Source: Candidatus Freyarchaeota archaeon
Lineage (GTDB): Archaea > Asgardarchaeota > Jordiarchaeia > Jordiarchaeales > Jordiarchaeaceae
DNA: 64,000 nt
Reading direction: 5' to 3'
Assembly (NCBI GenBank): GCA_030587365.1
Contig: JAUQZE010000034.1
Coordinates: 1-64,000, forward strand
In this document: one piece after another, positions 25,701 through 33,793 of the stretch
How the letters are laid out: every line of letters begins with the position of its first letter
Numbering within the stretch: position 1 is the stretch's first letter
Translations under genes and position numbers: made by a program
Notes under the pieces: model-generated
Databases searched by the model: none
The model's input: only the letters and a program-made list of their open reading frames with translations
What the model was told of the DNA's origin: nothing

Positions 25701-26308
25701 AACCAGTTAACATGTTATCTATTCAACTCTATGATGACGAGAGAGCTAGATATGAAGAAATACTGAGAAAGAGAGAGGAGTTAATAAAAGAAAGAGAAAG
25801 TATTATGGAATTCATACGGGAAGTGGAGAGGGATAAGAGAAGAAGCTTCTTAGCGTCCTTTTACAGTATTGAACGTAATTTTAAGAGAATATTTGCAAAG
25901 CTTTCCCCAGGGGGAGAAGGACGATTTGTACTTGAAAACCAGACAGACCCATTTCTAGGAGGAGTGGATATCGAAGCACGCCCAGCGGGAAAGGATGTAA
26001 AAAGAATAGAATCTATGTCCGGGGGAGAAAAATCCCTAACAGCCATTGCACTTATACTTGCCATACAACAGTACCAACCAGCTCCCTTTTATTTATTGGA
26101 CGAAATAGACGCCTTTCTTGATGATGATAACGCGAACAGAGTTGCTGATTTGATTAAGGACTTTTCAAAAGAGTCGCAGTTTGTAGTCGTATCGCTTCGT
26201 GATATCACAATCACCAGAGCAGACCGAGTGTTTGGTGTAATCTGCAGTGATGGTGTTTCAGATGTTGTTTCTCTGAGAATGGAAGAAGGAGTTGAGGACA
26301 ATGACTGA
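22757..26308 (+). CDS. smc: chromosome segregation protein SMC
   Basis: ATPase of the prokaryotic condensin that compacts and segregates chromosomes. At 1183 residues it is of normal length. The N-terminal head has Walker A GPNGSGKS at residues 33-40. Two long coiled coils flank a hinge (about residues 510-660, with GVYGTISEL and GGLMVGGHYVG). The C-terminal head carries the signature MSGGEKSLTAIALI and Walker B FYLLDEIDAFLDD. The start is TTG at 22757, giving MVFIKKVVVRGFKSFG; GTG one codon later is equally possible. It overlaps scpA by 8 bases, and scpB follows, so the whole condensin is one operon. Confidence 0.97.
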   Translation: MVFIKKVVVRGFKSFGKKKVILRLSKGFSAIVGPNGSGKSNLLDAVRFGLGVLSSKSLRVNTFSDLVFTPSKGVKMTPAKYTSVSLYFDNSDRRLPVDADTVIIDRQVDRAGKGVYKLEGRTVSRTDIIDMLEIAGISPSGYNVVPQGEIFELIQMGALERRKLFENIAGIASYDEKKEKAEKELELAEQNLRENFAQISEVRNVVERLGREREVARKYQQLNEEIKTSRAKLVFHQLKTSEAELSDVLKKIESNNAQLNSLKEKEKEFKENFENITGRVEEIEKSIIEDLGTRIGNLQYELSEKRGVYSEKEVVFRYKEDELKKNSKTLENLNQEIVNLESSIKEEERSIVDLERQEVEVKNQVKSKQDILEEISNQITTSDAKFSKVRTRIREIHEEIEEHMPKRVSLKTTQEAFRKDIEYISSSINSKNAGIEEIKRTLQEAETERNRLEELEESSRKEVETFTSQSEELQEQQDITRREIEETEKLILNARDEVVTIKAVNEERKRLLRGQSAVREILKLRDDKKIEGVYGTISELGKTDMKYALALEVSAGNRANFIVVDDDEVATECINFLKNSRIGRASFLPLNKIKQNNFKIPKGDGVIGSAIDLMVFDEKFRLAFEYVFGNVAIVKNLDVAKGLDLPQIRKVTVEGDIIEPGGLMVGGHYVGRPTLAFLETEKLPQLEEQLSGLNAIRLELLGKLENITKSYLEIRSRREEKEHSRGKHSANLEHLLEKIKGDMSEISKIESEIKKQQKLKEEGEKQYKKVSQEIEKIEGRIRVLSEEEQSLNRIVEESGASDFYAQSRTLEAEITKLKEKLSGIRVQIAQSRTKTAEHLIPRMEERKKLAKQLGKDIESVSKEIDELQKVTKPLLEQITKREEEKRSLDEEVSSLREEDTKLKQEVTVLRNELEVTTRRINSIELELSRLMVEKEHLENNVQEFREQAKEFPEFKPKDILKVNVQELRELIRKKEAEKKGMEPVNMLSIQLYDDERARYEEILRKREELIKERESIMEFIREVERDKRRSFLASFYSIERNFKRIFAKLSPGGEGRFVLENQTDPFLGGVDIEARPAGKDVKRIESMSGGEKSLTAIALILAIQQYQPAPFYLLDEIDAFLDDDNANRVADLIKDFSKESQFVVVSLRDITITRADRVFGVICSDGVSDVVSLRMEEGVEDND

Positions 26309-26972
26309 AACTCGGGAAGATCCTTTTTGGATTCACCCACCATGGTCACTTCTAGTAGACACTAGCCAGAAAGCTGAAGATCCTTGGGAAATTGATATCA
26401 GCAGAATTCTAATAGGATTTTTAGAAAAAATGCGGGAAAGAGAATCGGTCGACTACAAGGTATCAGGCAAAGCCCTTTTATCAGCCTCAGTTATCCACAG
26501 AATAAAATCCGAGCTGCTATTAAGACTCGGACAAAAACAGGAAGAGAAAAAGGAAAAGGAAGATCTTGACCTAAATCTACCACCAATCCCCATGCCCTAC
26601 AGGCTAATAAACAGAAAAGTCACCCTAGAAGAACTCTTGCTTGCTTTGGAGAGAGTTTTACTCGGCGAGGAAACGAGGAAAATGATTAAGAAACCCTTGA
26701 AAGAAGAAGTTAAACCCGAACCATTTGTTTTCGAACCTTCTAAAACGAATATAGAACAAATTATTAAGGACATTTACCAGAAAATCCTTTCCCAAGAAAG
26801 AGAGATAATCAGATTCTCAGAATTGGTGGATAAAAGAGACCCTCTCAATGTTGTTAGAAATCTATTAAGCATTCTAATTCTTGTTCTAAGAAATAAGATA
26901 CACGTCTGGCAGGAAAAATATTTTGGAGAGATATACATAATGGAGGCGGAAAGATGGGAGAGGATGCTATGA
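26301..26972 (+). CDS. scpA: segregation and condensation protein A (kleisin)
   Basis: The kleisin subunit bridges the SMC heads. The 223-residue protein has the N-terminal PWSLLVDTSQKAEDPWEIDI pattern, the VSGKALLSASVIHRIKSE helix and a C-terminal winged-helix-like region (FSELVDKRDPLNVVRNLLSILILVL). ATG at 26301 sits inside the end of smc (overlap 8 bases) with GAGG just upstream. Its end overlaps scpB by ATGA. Confidence 0.92.
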   Translation: MTETREDPFWIHPPWSLLVDTSQKAEDPWEIDISRILIGFLEKMRERESVDYKVSGKALLSASVIHRIKSELLLRLGQKQEEKKEKEDLDLNLPPIPMPYRLINRKVTLEELLLALERVLLGEETRKMIKKPLKEEVKPEPFVFEPSKTNIEQIIKDIYQKILSQEREIIRFSELVDKRDPLNVVRNLLSILILVLRNKIHVWQEKYFGEIYIMEAERWERML

Positions 26973-27523
26973 AGATTATTGAGGCCGCATTATATGCTGC
27001 GGGTAGGCCACTTTCTATTGAGCAAATTGCGGAGATTGTGAAAATTGACAATTTAGACCATGTTGATGAACTGGTGAAGCAACTTGTTCGAGAATACGGG
27101 GAAAGAAGTAGCGCACTAGAAATTGTAGCTCTACCTGGGAGTAAGTACGTATTACAACTAAAGGCCAGCTACTCTAATAAAATCACCAGTATAGCTTCAC
27201 GAGGACTCTTATCATTGGGTGAACTAAAAACTCTTGCATATATTGCACTCAAACAACCAGTAGAGCAGGCAAAAGTAGCAAAAATGCGAGGCTCACATAG
27301 TTACAAACACATAAAAAAGTTAGAAGAATTAGGATTCTTAAAATTTGAACGAACAAGCAGAACCAAAACTTTACAAACCACAGAAATGTTCGCAGACTAC
27401 TTCGGATTCGAACACGAAACTAGGAGACTGAAACAGCAACTAAGATGGAGAATCAGAAAAGAAGGTATTCAAACCCGATTAGATGTTCCTCCACCAGAAC
27501 TTTCTGATGAAGAAGAATCTTAA
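26969..27523 (+). CDS. scpB: segregation and condensation protein B
   Basis: Two winged-helix domains that bind the kleisin. It starts IIEAALYAAGRPLSIEQIAEI, includes SLGELKTLAYIALKQPVEQAKVAKMRG and ends in a Pro/Glu-rich tail. The ATG at 26969 overlaps the scpA stop by four bases and has GGGAGAGG five bases upstream; an in-frame ATG at 26954 is the alternative. It converges on hypE. Confidence 0.92.
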   Translation: MKIIEAALYAAGRPLSIEQIAEIVKIDNLDHVDELVKQLVREYGERSSALEIVALPGSKYVLQLKASYSNKITSIASRGLLSLGELKTLAYIALKQPVEQAKVAKMRGSHSYKHIKKLEELGFLKFERTSRTKTLQTTEMFADYFGFEHETRRLKQQLRWRIRKEGIQTRLDVPPPELSDEEES

Positions 27524-27549
27524 AAGAGGGAATTATTTTTATTAATTTT

Positions 27550-28569
27550 TTAGCAGACACGAGGTATCGGTTCGCCGTATGGAGTCTCTATTATACGTTT
27601 CCCACCAACCGAAGTATTCATAATCACAAGTCCAGGTTTGTCATCCCTGACTTCTCCTATTATACTCGCGTTCTCACCGTATTTTGTTTTTCTTATCACT
27701 TTCAAAGCTTCCTCAGCCAGCCTGCTATCTATAGCTATAACGGCTTTACCCTCACAGGTTACCTCCAAGGGATCGATTCCCAACATTTCTGAAGCTGCAA
27801 TCACCTCGCTGCGTATAGGTAGGTCATCTTCATTAATGTAAATTGTAGTTTTGGACTTGCTGGCGAAATCGTTTAAGGTGGAGGCTAAACCACCTCTAGT
27901 GGGATCCTTCATCGCCGTTACCCCACCCACTTTAAGAACCTTCTCAATGATATTCCAGATAGGCGCCACATCAGATTTGAGCCCCGTTTCAAAACTTATC
28001 CCCTCTCTAGCAGCTAGAAGTGAAACACCGTGGTCGCCGATTGTTCCTGTTATTATAATTTTATTCCTAGGTTTGACTCCAGAGTCGAGAATTATCTTAC
28101 CATGCTCAACTATTCCTACCCCTGTGCTGGCCGCAACAATCTTATCAAGGTGACCATGAGGCATAACTTTAGTGTCACCAGAAATTATTGGCGCTCCCGC
28201 TTCTTCGCAGGTATCGTTCATTGATTTTAAGATACGATTCAAATCATCTATGAGAAATCCCTCTTCAATTATCAAAGCACAAGCAATAGCTAAAGGTCTA
28301 GCGCCCATAACGGCAATATCATTGACGGTTCCCGATATCGCTAGTCTGCCTAGATCTCCTCCTGGAAAGAAAATTGGATCCACGGTGTGGCCGTCCGTAG
28401 AAATTACGACATCAGTATCTCCAAGAGGGATACTTGCTCCGTCGTCCAATTCATCCAAACCAACGCCGCCTTGCACGTTATGTCTCTTCAGGGAGGATAG
28501 TATGGTTTCTTTTATTAGGCGATTCATAGCGGTGCCGCCAGCACCCATAGCCAGCTCTATGCGACTCAT
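27550..28569 (-). CDS. hypE: hydrogenase maturation factor HypE
   Basis: HypE dehydrates a carbamoyl group on its C-terminal cysteine to thiocyanate, the source of the CN ligands of [NiFe] hydrogenases. The 339-residue protein belongs to the AIR synthase/PurM family. GAGGTAMNRLIKE, STDGHTVDPIFFPGGDLG and DPTRGGLASTLNDF are typical, and the essential C-terminal Pro-Arg-Val-Cys ending is present. No hypC, hypD, hypF or hydrogenase genes lie in the window; hypA is 570 bases away on the same strand. ATG with a GGAGGAG site. Confidence 0.95.
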   Translation of the reverse strand: MSRIELAMGAGGTAMNRLIKETILSSLKRHNVQGGVGLDELDDGASIPLGDTDVVISTDGHTVDPIFFPGGDLGRLAISGTVNDIAVMGARPLAIACALIIEEGFLIDDLNRILKSMNDTCEEAGAPIISGDTKVMPHGHLDKIVAASTGVGIVEHGKIILDSGVKPRNKIIITGTIGDHGVSLLAAREGISFETGLKSDVAPIWNIIEKVLKVGGVTAMKDPTRGGLASTLNDFASKSKTTIYINEDDLPIRSEVIAASEMLGIDPLEVTCEGKAVIAIDSRLAEEALKVIRKTKYGENASIIGEVRDDKPGLVIMNTSVGGKRIIETPYGEPIPRVC

Positions 28570-28689
28570 ATAAACTCCTCCAGATGCCCTTATCGGGAAA
28601 AGCTTATATTATTTCTCATAAAACTCTTGGATAGAAAAGATTAATAATAAAAATGCTGTTCAATGGTTTAAAGTTCTGGTGATTTAGAC

Positions 28690-29079
28690 ATGGTTAATTG
28701 GCAAGCAAGATCCAAACGCAAACCCACTGGTGGGAGATTGAAACAATTTGCCAGAAAGCATAAAAGAGAACTCGGAAGAGAAGAAACTAAACCCCAACTT
28801 GGCACGGAGAAGAAGAAAATTATTAGAATTAGAGGAAATAACCAAAAAATCAGAATGATGGTCTGTGAATTCGCTAACATAACTAACCCGAAAACTGGGA
28901 AAACCCAAAAAGTGAAAATACTTGATGTAGAGAAAAACCCAGCCAACATAGATTTCTCAAGAAGAGGAATAATAACCCGTGGAGCGATAATTGACACTGA
29001 GGCAGGAAAAGCAAGAGTTACAAGTAGACCAGGCCAGGCAGGAATGGTTAATGCAGTTCTAATCGAATCCGAAGAATAG
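28690..29079 (+). CDS. rps8e: ribosomal protein S8e
   Basis: Small-subunit ribosomal protein found in archaea and eukaryotes. It has 129 residues, starting with the family motif of basic KRKPTGGRLK followed by TNPKTGKTQK, NPANIDFSRRGIITRGAII and the C-terminal VTSRPGQAGMVNAVLIE. GGTGAT lies nine bases before the ATG, the same site type as before SRP19. It is convergent with hypA. Confidence 0.96.
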   Translation: MVNWQARSKRKPTGGRLKQFARKHKRELGREETKPQLGTEKKKIIRIRGNNQKIRMMVCEFANITNPKTGKTQKVKILDVEKNPANIDFSRRGIITRGAIIDTEAGKARVTSRPGQAGMVNAVLIESEE

Positions 29080-29139
29080 TATCCTAATTGTATGATATAA
29101 AGGGTATGAATCAGATTTGTTTTTGAGTAAAATATTTAT

Positions 29140-29541
29140 CTACTGACCTTCTTCCTCGACTTCAGCTTTGATATTTTTTATGTTTAATTCTCTGCCGCCA
29201 ATTATTTCTGTATTACTGCTATTGCACCTTGGACACTTGGCGCTGAATCCTACAAGTTGAAGGAGATGTGCTTTCTTTTGGTCCTCCTCAGAAATCGCGT
29301 CTCCGGAATATCCACAATCATTGCAGTGGAGTTTTCCTGGAACAGTTAGGATGTTTAATTTGGAGTTCTTCAAAGGAGTGTTGTCGGAAGCAATTTCGAA
29401 TAGAAACTTCAACTGTTCTGGGTTTATGAAAGTAAATTGACCAATCTCAACATTAATCTCCAGAACTTTTTTTACATTATTTGCTTCTGCTACCCGTGTT
29501 ACAGTCTCAACAATAGAAACAGCAGTAGATAATTCGTGCAA
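29140..29541 (-). CDS. hypA: hydrogenase nickel insertion protein HypA
   Basis: Delivers nickel to [NiFe] hydrogenase large subunits. The zinc site is formed by two CxxC pairs (CNDCGYSG and CPRCNSSN). The frame runs to 29556, but HypA binds nickel through its N-terminal Met-His-Glu. The TTG at 29541 immediately before the His-Glu-Leu-Ser gives exactly that N-terminus, so it is the likely start. Divergent from SRP19. Confidence 0.92.
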   Translation of the reverse strand: MHELSTAVSIVETVTRVAEANNVKKVLEINVEIGQFTFINPEQLKFLFEIASDNTPLKNSKLNILTVPGKLHCNDCGYSGDAISEEDQKKAHLLQLVGFSAKCPRCNSSNTEIIGGRELNIKNIKAEVEEEGQ

Positions 29542-29666
29542 TAATAGACACCACAAAACTTAGAAAATCAGCAAACTTAAAAATGTTATCTGAGAAGTAT
29601 ACGCTATAAATTTCATGGTTTGCAGTTAGGAATTTGTTTTTGCCGGGCGATTTCGCGGTGATATAA

Positions 29667-29984
29667 ATGAAGAAAAAAGACAAGATAATACTGTATCCAG
29701 AATACTTTGACTCAAAACTAACCCGAGGAAAAGGTCGTAGAGTCCCTCTCAAAATTTCTGTTCCATCACCCACAACAGAGGAACTCGCACTAGTTTCAAA
29801 AAGACTAGGTTATGATTTCGAGATGGATCCCGAATCAGCTTACCCAAGCAACTGGTGGAGCAAACAAGGCCGATTGCTCATAACTAAAAACGATTTGAAT
29901 AAAAATGAAGTGATTAAGAGTATAGCCAAAGTACTGAGTAAGGCGAGAGAAAGGAAAAAGGAAAAAGAAAGAGAACATAAATGA
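29667..29984 (+). CDS. srp19: signal recognition particle 19 kDa protein
   Basis: Binds SRP RNA and prepares it for SRP54 in co-translational targeting. It has 105 residues. The family pattern IILYPEYFDSKLTRGKGRRVP is at the N-terminus, with the EELALVSKRLGY and YPSNWWSKQGRLLI segments and a basic C-terminal tail following. GGTGAT precedes the ATG. The SRP RNA gene is not in the window. Confidence 0.94.
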   Translation: MKKKDKIILYPEYFDSKLTRGKGRRVPLKISVPSPTTEELALVSKRLGYDFEMDPESAYPSNWWSKQGRLLITKNDLNKNEVIKSIAKVLSKARERKKEKEREHK

Positions 29985-30085
29985 TAAGATTATTTTCTGG
30001 TTTTTGTTTAAAGATTTTGTACATAAAGTTTATAATACACTAATCCAAGACCAAAATATCGAATCCTTGACTTGAGGGAGAATAC

Positions 30086-30352
30086 TTGAGGAGGCTTGGC
30101 AAACCCTTACATCTGACCGCGCGTGGCGACCTAATAATTCGTGTAGACTTCACCCCGAAAATTGGCTCAAAAGTGGTAACCAAAGATATGAAAGAGGTGG
30201 GTCAGATTTTCGATATTTTGGGGCCTGTGAAAACGCCTTATGTATCGGTCAAGCCTCAGGTAGAACCTGTTATTGCCGAAAAATTGGTAGACGAGGTTCT
30301 ATATGAACTTGTAGACGAGAAAAAACGGAGATATTCCAAAAGAAGGAAATAA
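30086..30352 (+). CDS. gar1: H/ACA RNP protein Gar1
   Basis: A component of the archaeal pseudouridylation RNP with Cbf5, Nop10 and L7Ae. The 88-residue six-stranded barrel has IGSKVVTKDMKEVGQIFDILGPVKTPYVSV, the core Gar1 signature, and a basic tail. The TTG at 30086 follows GAGGGAG by several bases. The tfb gene begins 26 bases after its stop, an arrangement common in archaea. Confidence 0.92.
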   Translation: MRRLGKPLHLTARGDLIIRVDFTPKIGSKVVTKDMKEVGQIFDILGPVKTPYVSVKPQVEPVIAEKLVDEVLYELVDEKKRRYSKRRK

Positions 30353-30378
30353 ACCTTCATTAGAACTGGGTGGCCGCA

Positions 30379-31326
30379 ATGACTGAACTCGAAAAACAGA
30401 AGGAGAGAGAGGATAATATTTTTTATTGTCCTGAATGTAACAACGGTATTTTGATAAGAGACTATGAAAGAGCTGAACTAATTTGTAAAAATTGCGGACT
30501 TGTCATTAAGGATCACCTGATCGATACTGGACCAGAGTGGAGAAGTTTTAACCAAGAACAAATGAGGAAGAGGGTGAGGGTGGGTGGGCCGACCACCTCT
30601 ACAATGCATGATAAGGGATTATTAACAGTAATTGATTGGCGTAATAAAGATATTTACGGAAAGGATCTCACACCGCGCAAGAGGGCACAGATATACCGCT
30701 TGAGAATGTGGCAAAGAAGAATGAGAGTGTCTGATCCCAATGAAAGAAACCTCGCCTTTGCTCTATCTGAAATAAACCGTATGTCGTCTCACCTGGGATT
30801 ATCACAAAACACACGGGAAGAAACCGCAATAATATATAGAAAGGCTATGGAACGCAGATTAATACGCGGGAGATCCATAGAGGGGATAACAGCGGCGGCA
30901 CTTTATGCTGCTTGTAGGAAATGCAAAATACCTCTAACCCTAGACGACATAGCCGAAATTTCCAGAGTTAAAAAAAGGGAGATAGGAAGAAGCTACAGAC
31001 TCATAGCCAGAGAGCTCAAAATCGAAATACCGCCAGTCAATCCAATGGAATATATACCAAAGTTTTCAAGCGCCCTAAATTTAACAGGATCCGCGCAGAA
31101 AAAAGCAATGGAATTAATGCAAAAAGTATGCGAGAAAGGACTCACATCGGGAAGAGGACCCACAAGCATAGCAGCAGCCGTAGTATACATTTCTAGTATC
31201 TTGATGAATGAAAGACGAACTCAAAGAGAAGTTTCAGAAACCGCAAGAGTAACCGAGGTAACCATTAGAAACCGTTACAAAGAACTCATAGAAAAATTAA
31301 AACTAGAAGTAGACACACAAATCTGA
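30379..31326 (+). CDS. tfb: transcription initiation factor B
   Basis: The archaeal TFIIB homologue recruits RNA polymerase to the TBP-box A complex. An N-terminal zinc ribbon (CPECNNGI and CKNCGLVI) is followed by the B-finger region (TGPEWRSFNQEQ) and two cyclin folds, the first with GITAAALYAACR and the second with SIAAAVVYISS, plus a C-terminal helix-turn-helix contacting the BRE. ATG at 30379 with GGTGG upstream is preferred to the GTG at 30370. It has 315 residues, a standard length. Confidence 0.96.
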   Translation: MTELEKQKEREDNIFYCPECNNGILIRDYERAELICKNCGLVIKDHLIDTGPEWRSFNQEQMRKRVRVGGPTTSTMHDKGLLTVIDWRNKDIYGKDLTPRKRAQIYRLRMWQRRMRVSDPNERNLAFALSEINRMSSHLGLSQNTREETAIIYRKAMERRLIRGRSIEGITAAALYAACRKCKIPLTLDDIAEISRVKKREIGRSYRLIARELKIEIPPVNPMEYIPKFSSALNLTGSAQKKAMELMQKVCEKGLTSGRGPTSIAAAVVYISSILMNERRTQREVSETARVTEVTIRNRYKELIEKLKLEVDTQI

Positions 31327-31411
31327 AAGCAACTAAAAGAATAGGACAACCCATCATTAACCCAAATTCAATTTGTTCCAAAATATGGTTTCTTGTAAGG
31401 AACTTGCTCTG

Positions 31412-31690
31412 TCATAGGTGTTTTAGCGCTAATGCAAGAGAGTCTATTGCTTTCCGCATATAGTTTAAGGCCTCATTTAGATATTTAGCAACTTCGCTCG
31501 CGCCCTCCTTCTCAGCGAGTTCGACATACTCTCTTATCTTCTCCAGATGGCCTGTATTATGCTCTATCCAGTGGGAAATTAGAGCCTTCAATCGTTGAAT
31601 TTCATGTAGATTATTATGATTATTGGGCTCGTGTTCATGTTGATGATTATGATTTTCTATTTTTTTATAATGGTTTTTTTCATGCTTCAA
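31412..31690 (-). CDS. small His-rich helical protein, possible metal-binding role
   Basis: About 92 residues. The first 30 are rich in His, Asn and Glu (HNHQHEHEPNNHNNLHE); the rest is two or three amphipathic helices containing LKALISHWIEHNTGHLEKIREY, then AKYLNEALNYMRKAI. The His-rich lead suggests nickel or other metal storage, as known for HypB and SlyD tails. Proximity to hypA and hypE (2-4 kb) fits nickel handling but does not prove it. TTG at 31690 after GTGGGG is a plausible start; the frame extends to 31705. Confidence 0.6.
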   Translation of the reverse strand: MKHEKNHYKKIENHNHQHEHEPNNHNNLHEIQRLKALISHWIEHNTGHLEKIREYVELAEKEGASEVAKYLNEALNYMRKAIDSLALALKHL

Positions 31691-31829
31691 TTTATTTCCC
31701 CACAAAATGTGATTTATTAGAGGTTTTTACTTATTCCTTAATGTTTAATTTTTAAAAAACAAATTCAATTATTATTCGAATACCTTAGTGATCATATCTT
31801 TATGAATAAGTTGCCGGTATAGGATAAGG

Positions 31830-33026
31830 TTACTGAGCTTGTTTTATTATGCTTAATATTTCTGAAATGGGTGCATTTGTTCTTATTGAATTGTCGTTAA
31901 AGTGTGTACGTGCCACTAAATAGCCTTTCTCTCTCAGCATAAGGATAACCCAATCTAATGCAGGACATGGCAAGTTATGCTGGTCACATAGACGATGCAG
32001 ATTGTAGTAGGTAGCTGGCGCATCAGCCTCCTCAAGAATTGTGCTAAGAAGCTTTATGGTTCGGTTAACCCCATTTACTTTAGCATTTTCCAGTGTTTGA
32101 GCAACAAACTCCCTAGACTGAATTTTACCACACCACAATGGACCCGCAATCTTGGTATCACCCCCACAAGAAGGACATCCCCCAGTTAGGGGAGCGGCTA
32201 TTCCCGGTTTTAATTGGCGGTGCTCACAATGGGGGCAGTGAATAATGTAACCCACTTGTTTAACCGATTCGTCTGTGTTCTTCGCTCCGGAACCGGTTCT
32301 AAGATAGGTGCGGGTATAATGATCGGTGGAGTGAGACAGCAGGGGAGTTAATGCTATCTCTCTCTTTGCTGCGGTCAAAACCGAGCAGGATATAAGTAAT
32401 CTTACTGCGATCTCATGGCAGTACATGGTTCTTAATGGAACCCCGCCATACTTTCTAATACAAGCATTTACATGCACTCCACAAAGTGGAGCCATATCCG
32501 TGGCGGTTAAACAGAGCATACCATTATCTTTACGCACCGCCCTCATAGCGGAGTCGAGAAATGGGGCGGGAGAACCGAAAGGGTCTACATCAATGACGTC
32601 GAATCTTTTCCCAGAAGAGGCATTTTTGGTAAGCAAAAGATTGGCGTCCTCATTAAAAACTTGGATCTTGTCCTGTAAGTTGTGTAGTTCTACGTTCTTT
32701 TTTGCTATCTCGTAAGCCGTGGGATTGACATCATTAATTGTTACGCTGTCTATTCCGTCAACCTCTGTTACGAGACGAATGCCTCGCACACCGCATCCAG
32801 CCAAAGGCTCACAGATTCTTAAGCCTCTTTTCGTTATCTGTTGGTAAGCCTTTACCGCATATATCGCTATGTCCCGGTTTAACTTCATCACCGGATTGTA
32901 AAAAACCGGTGCTGCCTTAGAGGGAGTATAAGCCTTAGGAATTTCAGCATACACTTCGGCATCTGGTCCGTACCCGTAGAAGTCTACACCGCCCTCATTA
33001 TAGATACGTATTTTGTAACTACCCAA
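31830..33026 (-). CDS. trm1: tRNA (guanine26-N2)-dimethyltransferase
   Basis: Methylates G26 of tRNA using SAM. The 398-residue length is typical. The N-terminal EIPKAYTPSKAAPVFYNPVMKLNRD is the Trm1 signature, the SAM site is ICEPLAGCGVRGIRL, and the catalytic segment is VIDVDPFGSPAPFLD. A zinc ribbon (CPHC and CPSC pairs) and a C-terminal winged domain follow. TTG start behind GGTGGTGG. It is divergent from RNase HII across a 100-base gap. Confidence 0.95.
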   Translation of the reverse strand: MGSYKIRIYNEGGVDFYGYGPDAEVYAEIPKAYTPSKAAPVFYNPVMKLNRDIAIYAVKAYQQITKRGLRICEPLAGCGVRGIRLVTEVDGIDSVTINDVNPTAYEIAKKNVELHNLQDKIQVFNEDANLLLTKNASSGKRFDVIDVDPFGSPAPFLDSAMRAVRKDNGMLCLTATDMAPLCGVHVNACIRKYGGVPLRTMYCHEIAVRLLISCSVLTAAKREIALTPLLSHSTDHYTRTYLRTGSGAKNTDESVKQVGYIIHCPHCEHRQLKPGIAAPLTGGCPSCGGDTKIAGPLWCGKIQSREFVAQTLENAKVNGVNRTIKLLSTILEEADAPATYYNLHRLCDQHNLPCPALDWVILMLREKGYLVARTHFNDNSIRTNAPISEILSIIKQAQ

Positions 33027-33126
33027 ATTGAATAACCACCACCTTCATCAAACCACATAGTTTAAATTAGAGCTAATGAACTTTCTCATAAAGATTGTTG
33101 AAATTAAACGAGGAAGAGAACTTTCT

Positions 33127-33792
33127 ATGCTGGTCGCGGGTGTAGACGAAGCTGGCCGCGGGCCAATCTTGGGGCCCATGGTTTTTGCCGGTGTTCTCAT
33201 GAAGGAGGAAGACATTCCAGAGTTGGCTGAATTGGGGGTAAGAGACTCGAAGCTTCTTCAACCTTCTAAAAGAGAGAGGCTTGCTATTGTTATATTAGAA
33301 CGGGCAGTCAAGGTTTCAATAAAAGTGGTGAGTCCGAGAGAAATCGACGATGCCAAAGCTGCTGGTGTGAATTTAAACCAGCTTGAGGTATGTTGTTTTG
33401 CGGAGATAATAAATCAGCTTAACCCGGATGTGACGTATGTTGATGCCGCTGATGTTAATCCAGAAAGGTTCTCTCAAATGATTAAAAGTAATCTTGTGAT
33501 AGATACGGAATTGATTTCCCAGCATAAAGCCGATTATGATGTCCTTGTGGTGAGCGCAGCTTCGATTCTAGCAAAGGTTGAGCGTGACAGAATGGTAAAT
33601 GAGTTAAAAAGGTTTGGAGATGTGGGTTCGGGATATTGTCATGATCCAAAAACCATTTCTTTTTTGAAGGAGTGGGTCAGAGAGTATGGTGAACTTCCAA
33701 GTTTCGTTAGGCACTCGTGGATAACGGCAAAAAATATCTTGAATGAGGCGAAGCAAGCCATTTTAGACGATTTCGGTAAGAACAAGAAATAG
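33127..33792 (+). CDS. rnhB: ribonuclease HII
   Basis: Removes RNA from RNA/DNA hybrids and single ribonucleotides from DNA. Catalytic acidic residues are seen in VAGVDEAGRGPILGP, RDSKLL and YVDAADVN, with HKADYDVLVVSAASILAKVERD as the fourth block. ATG at 33127 begins directly before the first strand; a frame to 33076 would add 17 basic residues without homologous pattern. It ends two bases before the convergent regulator gene. Confidence 0.94.
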   Translation: MLVAGVDEAGRGPILGPMVFAGVLMKEEDIPELAELGVRDSKLLQPSKRERLAIVILERAVKVSIKVVSPREIDDAKAAGVNLNQLEVCCFAEIINQLNPDVTYVDAADVNPERFSQMIKSNLVIDTELISQHKADYDVLVVSAASILAKVERDRMVNELKRFGDVGSGYCHDPKTISFLKEWVREYGELPSFVRHSWITAKNILNEAKQAILDDFGKNKK

Positions 33793-33793
33793 T

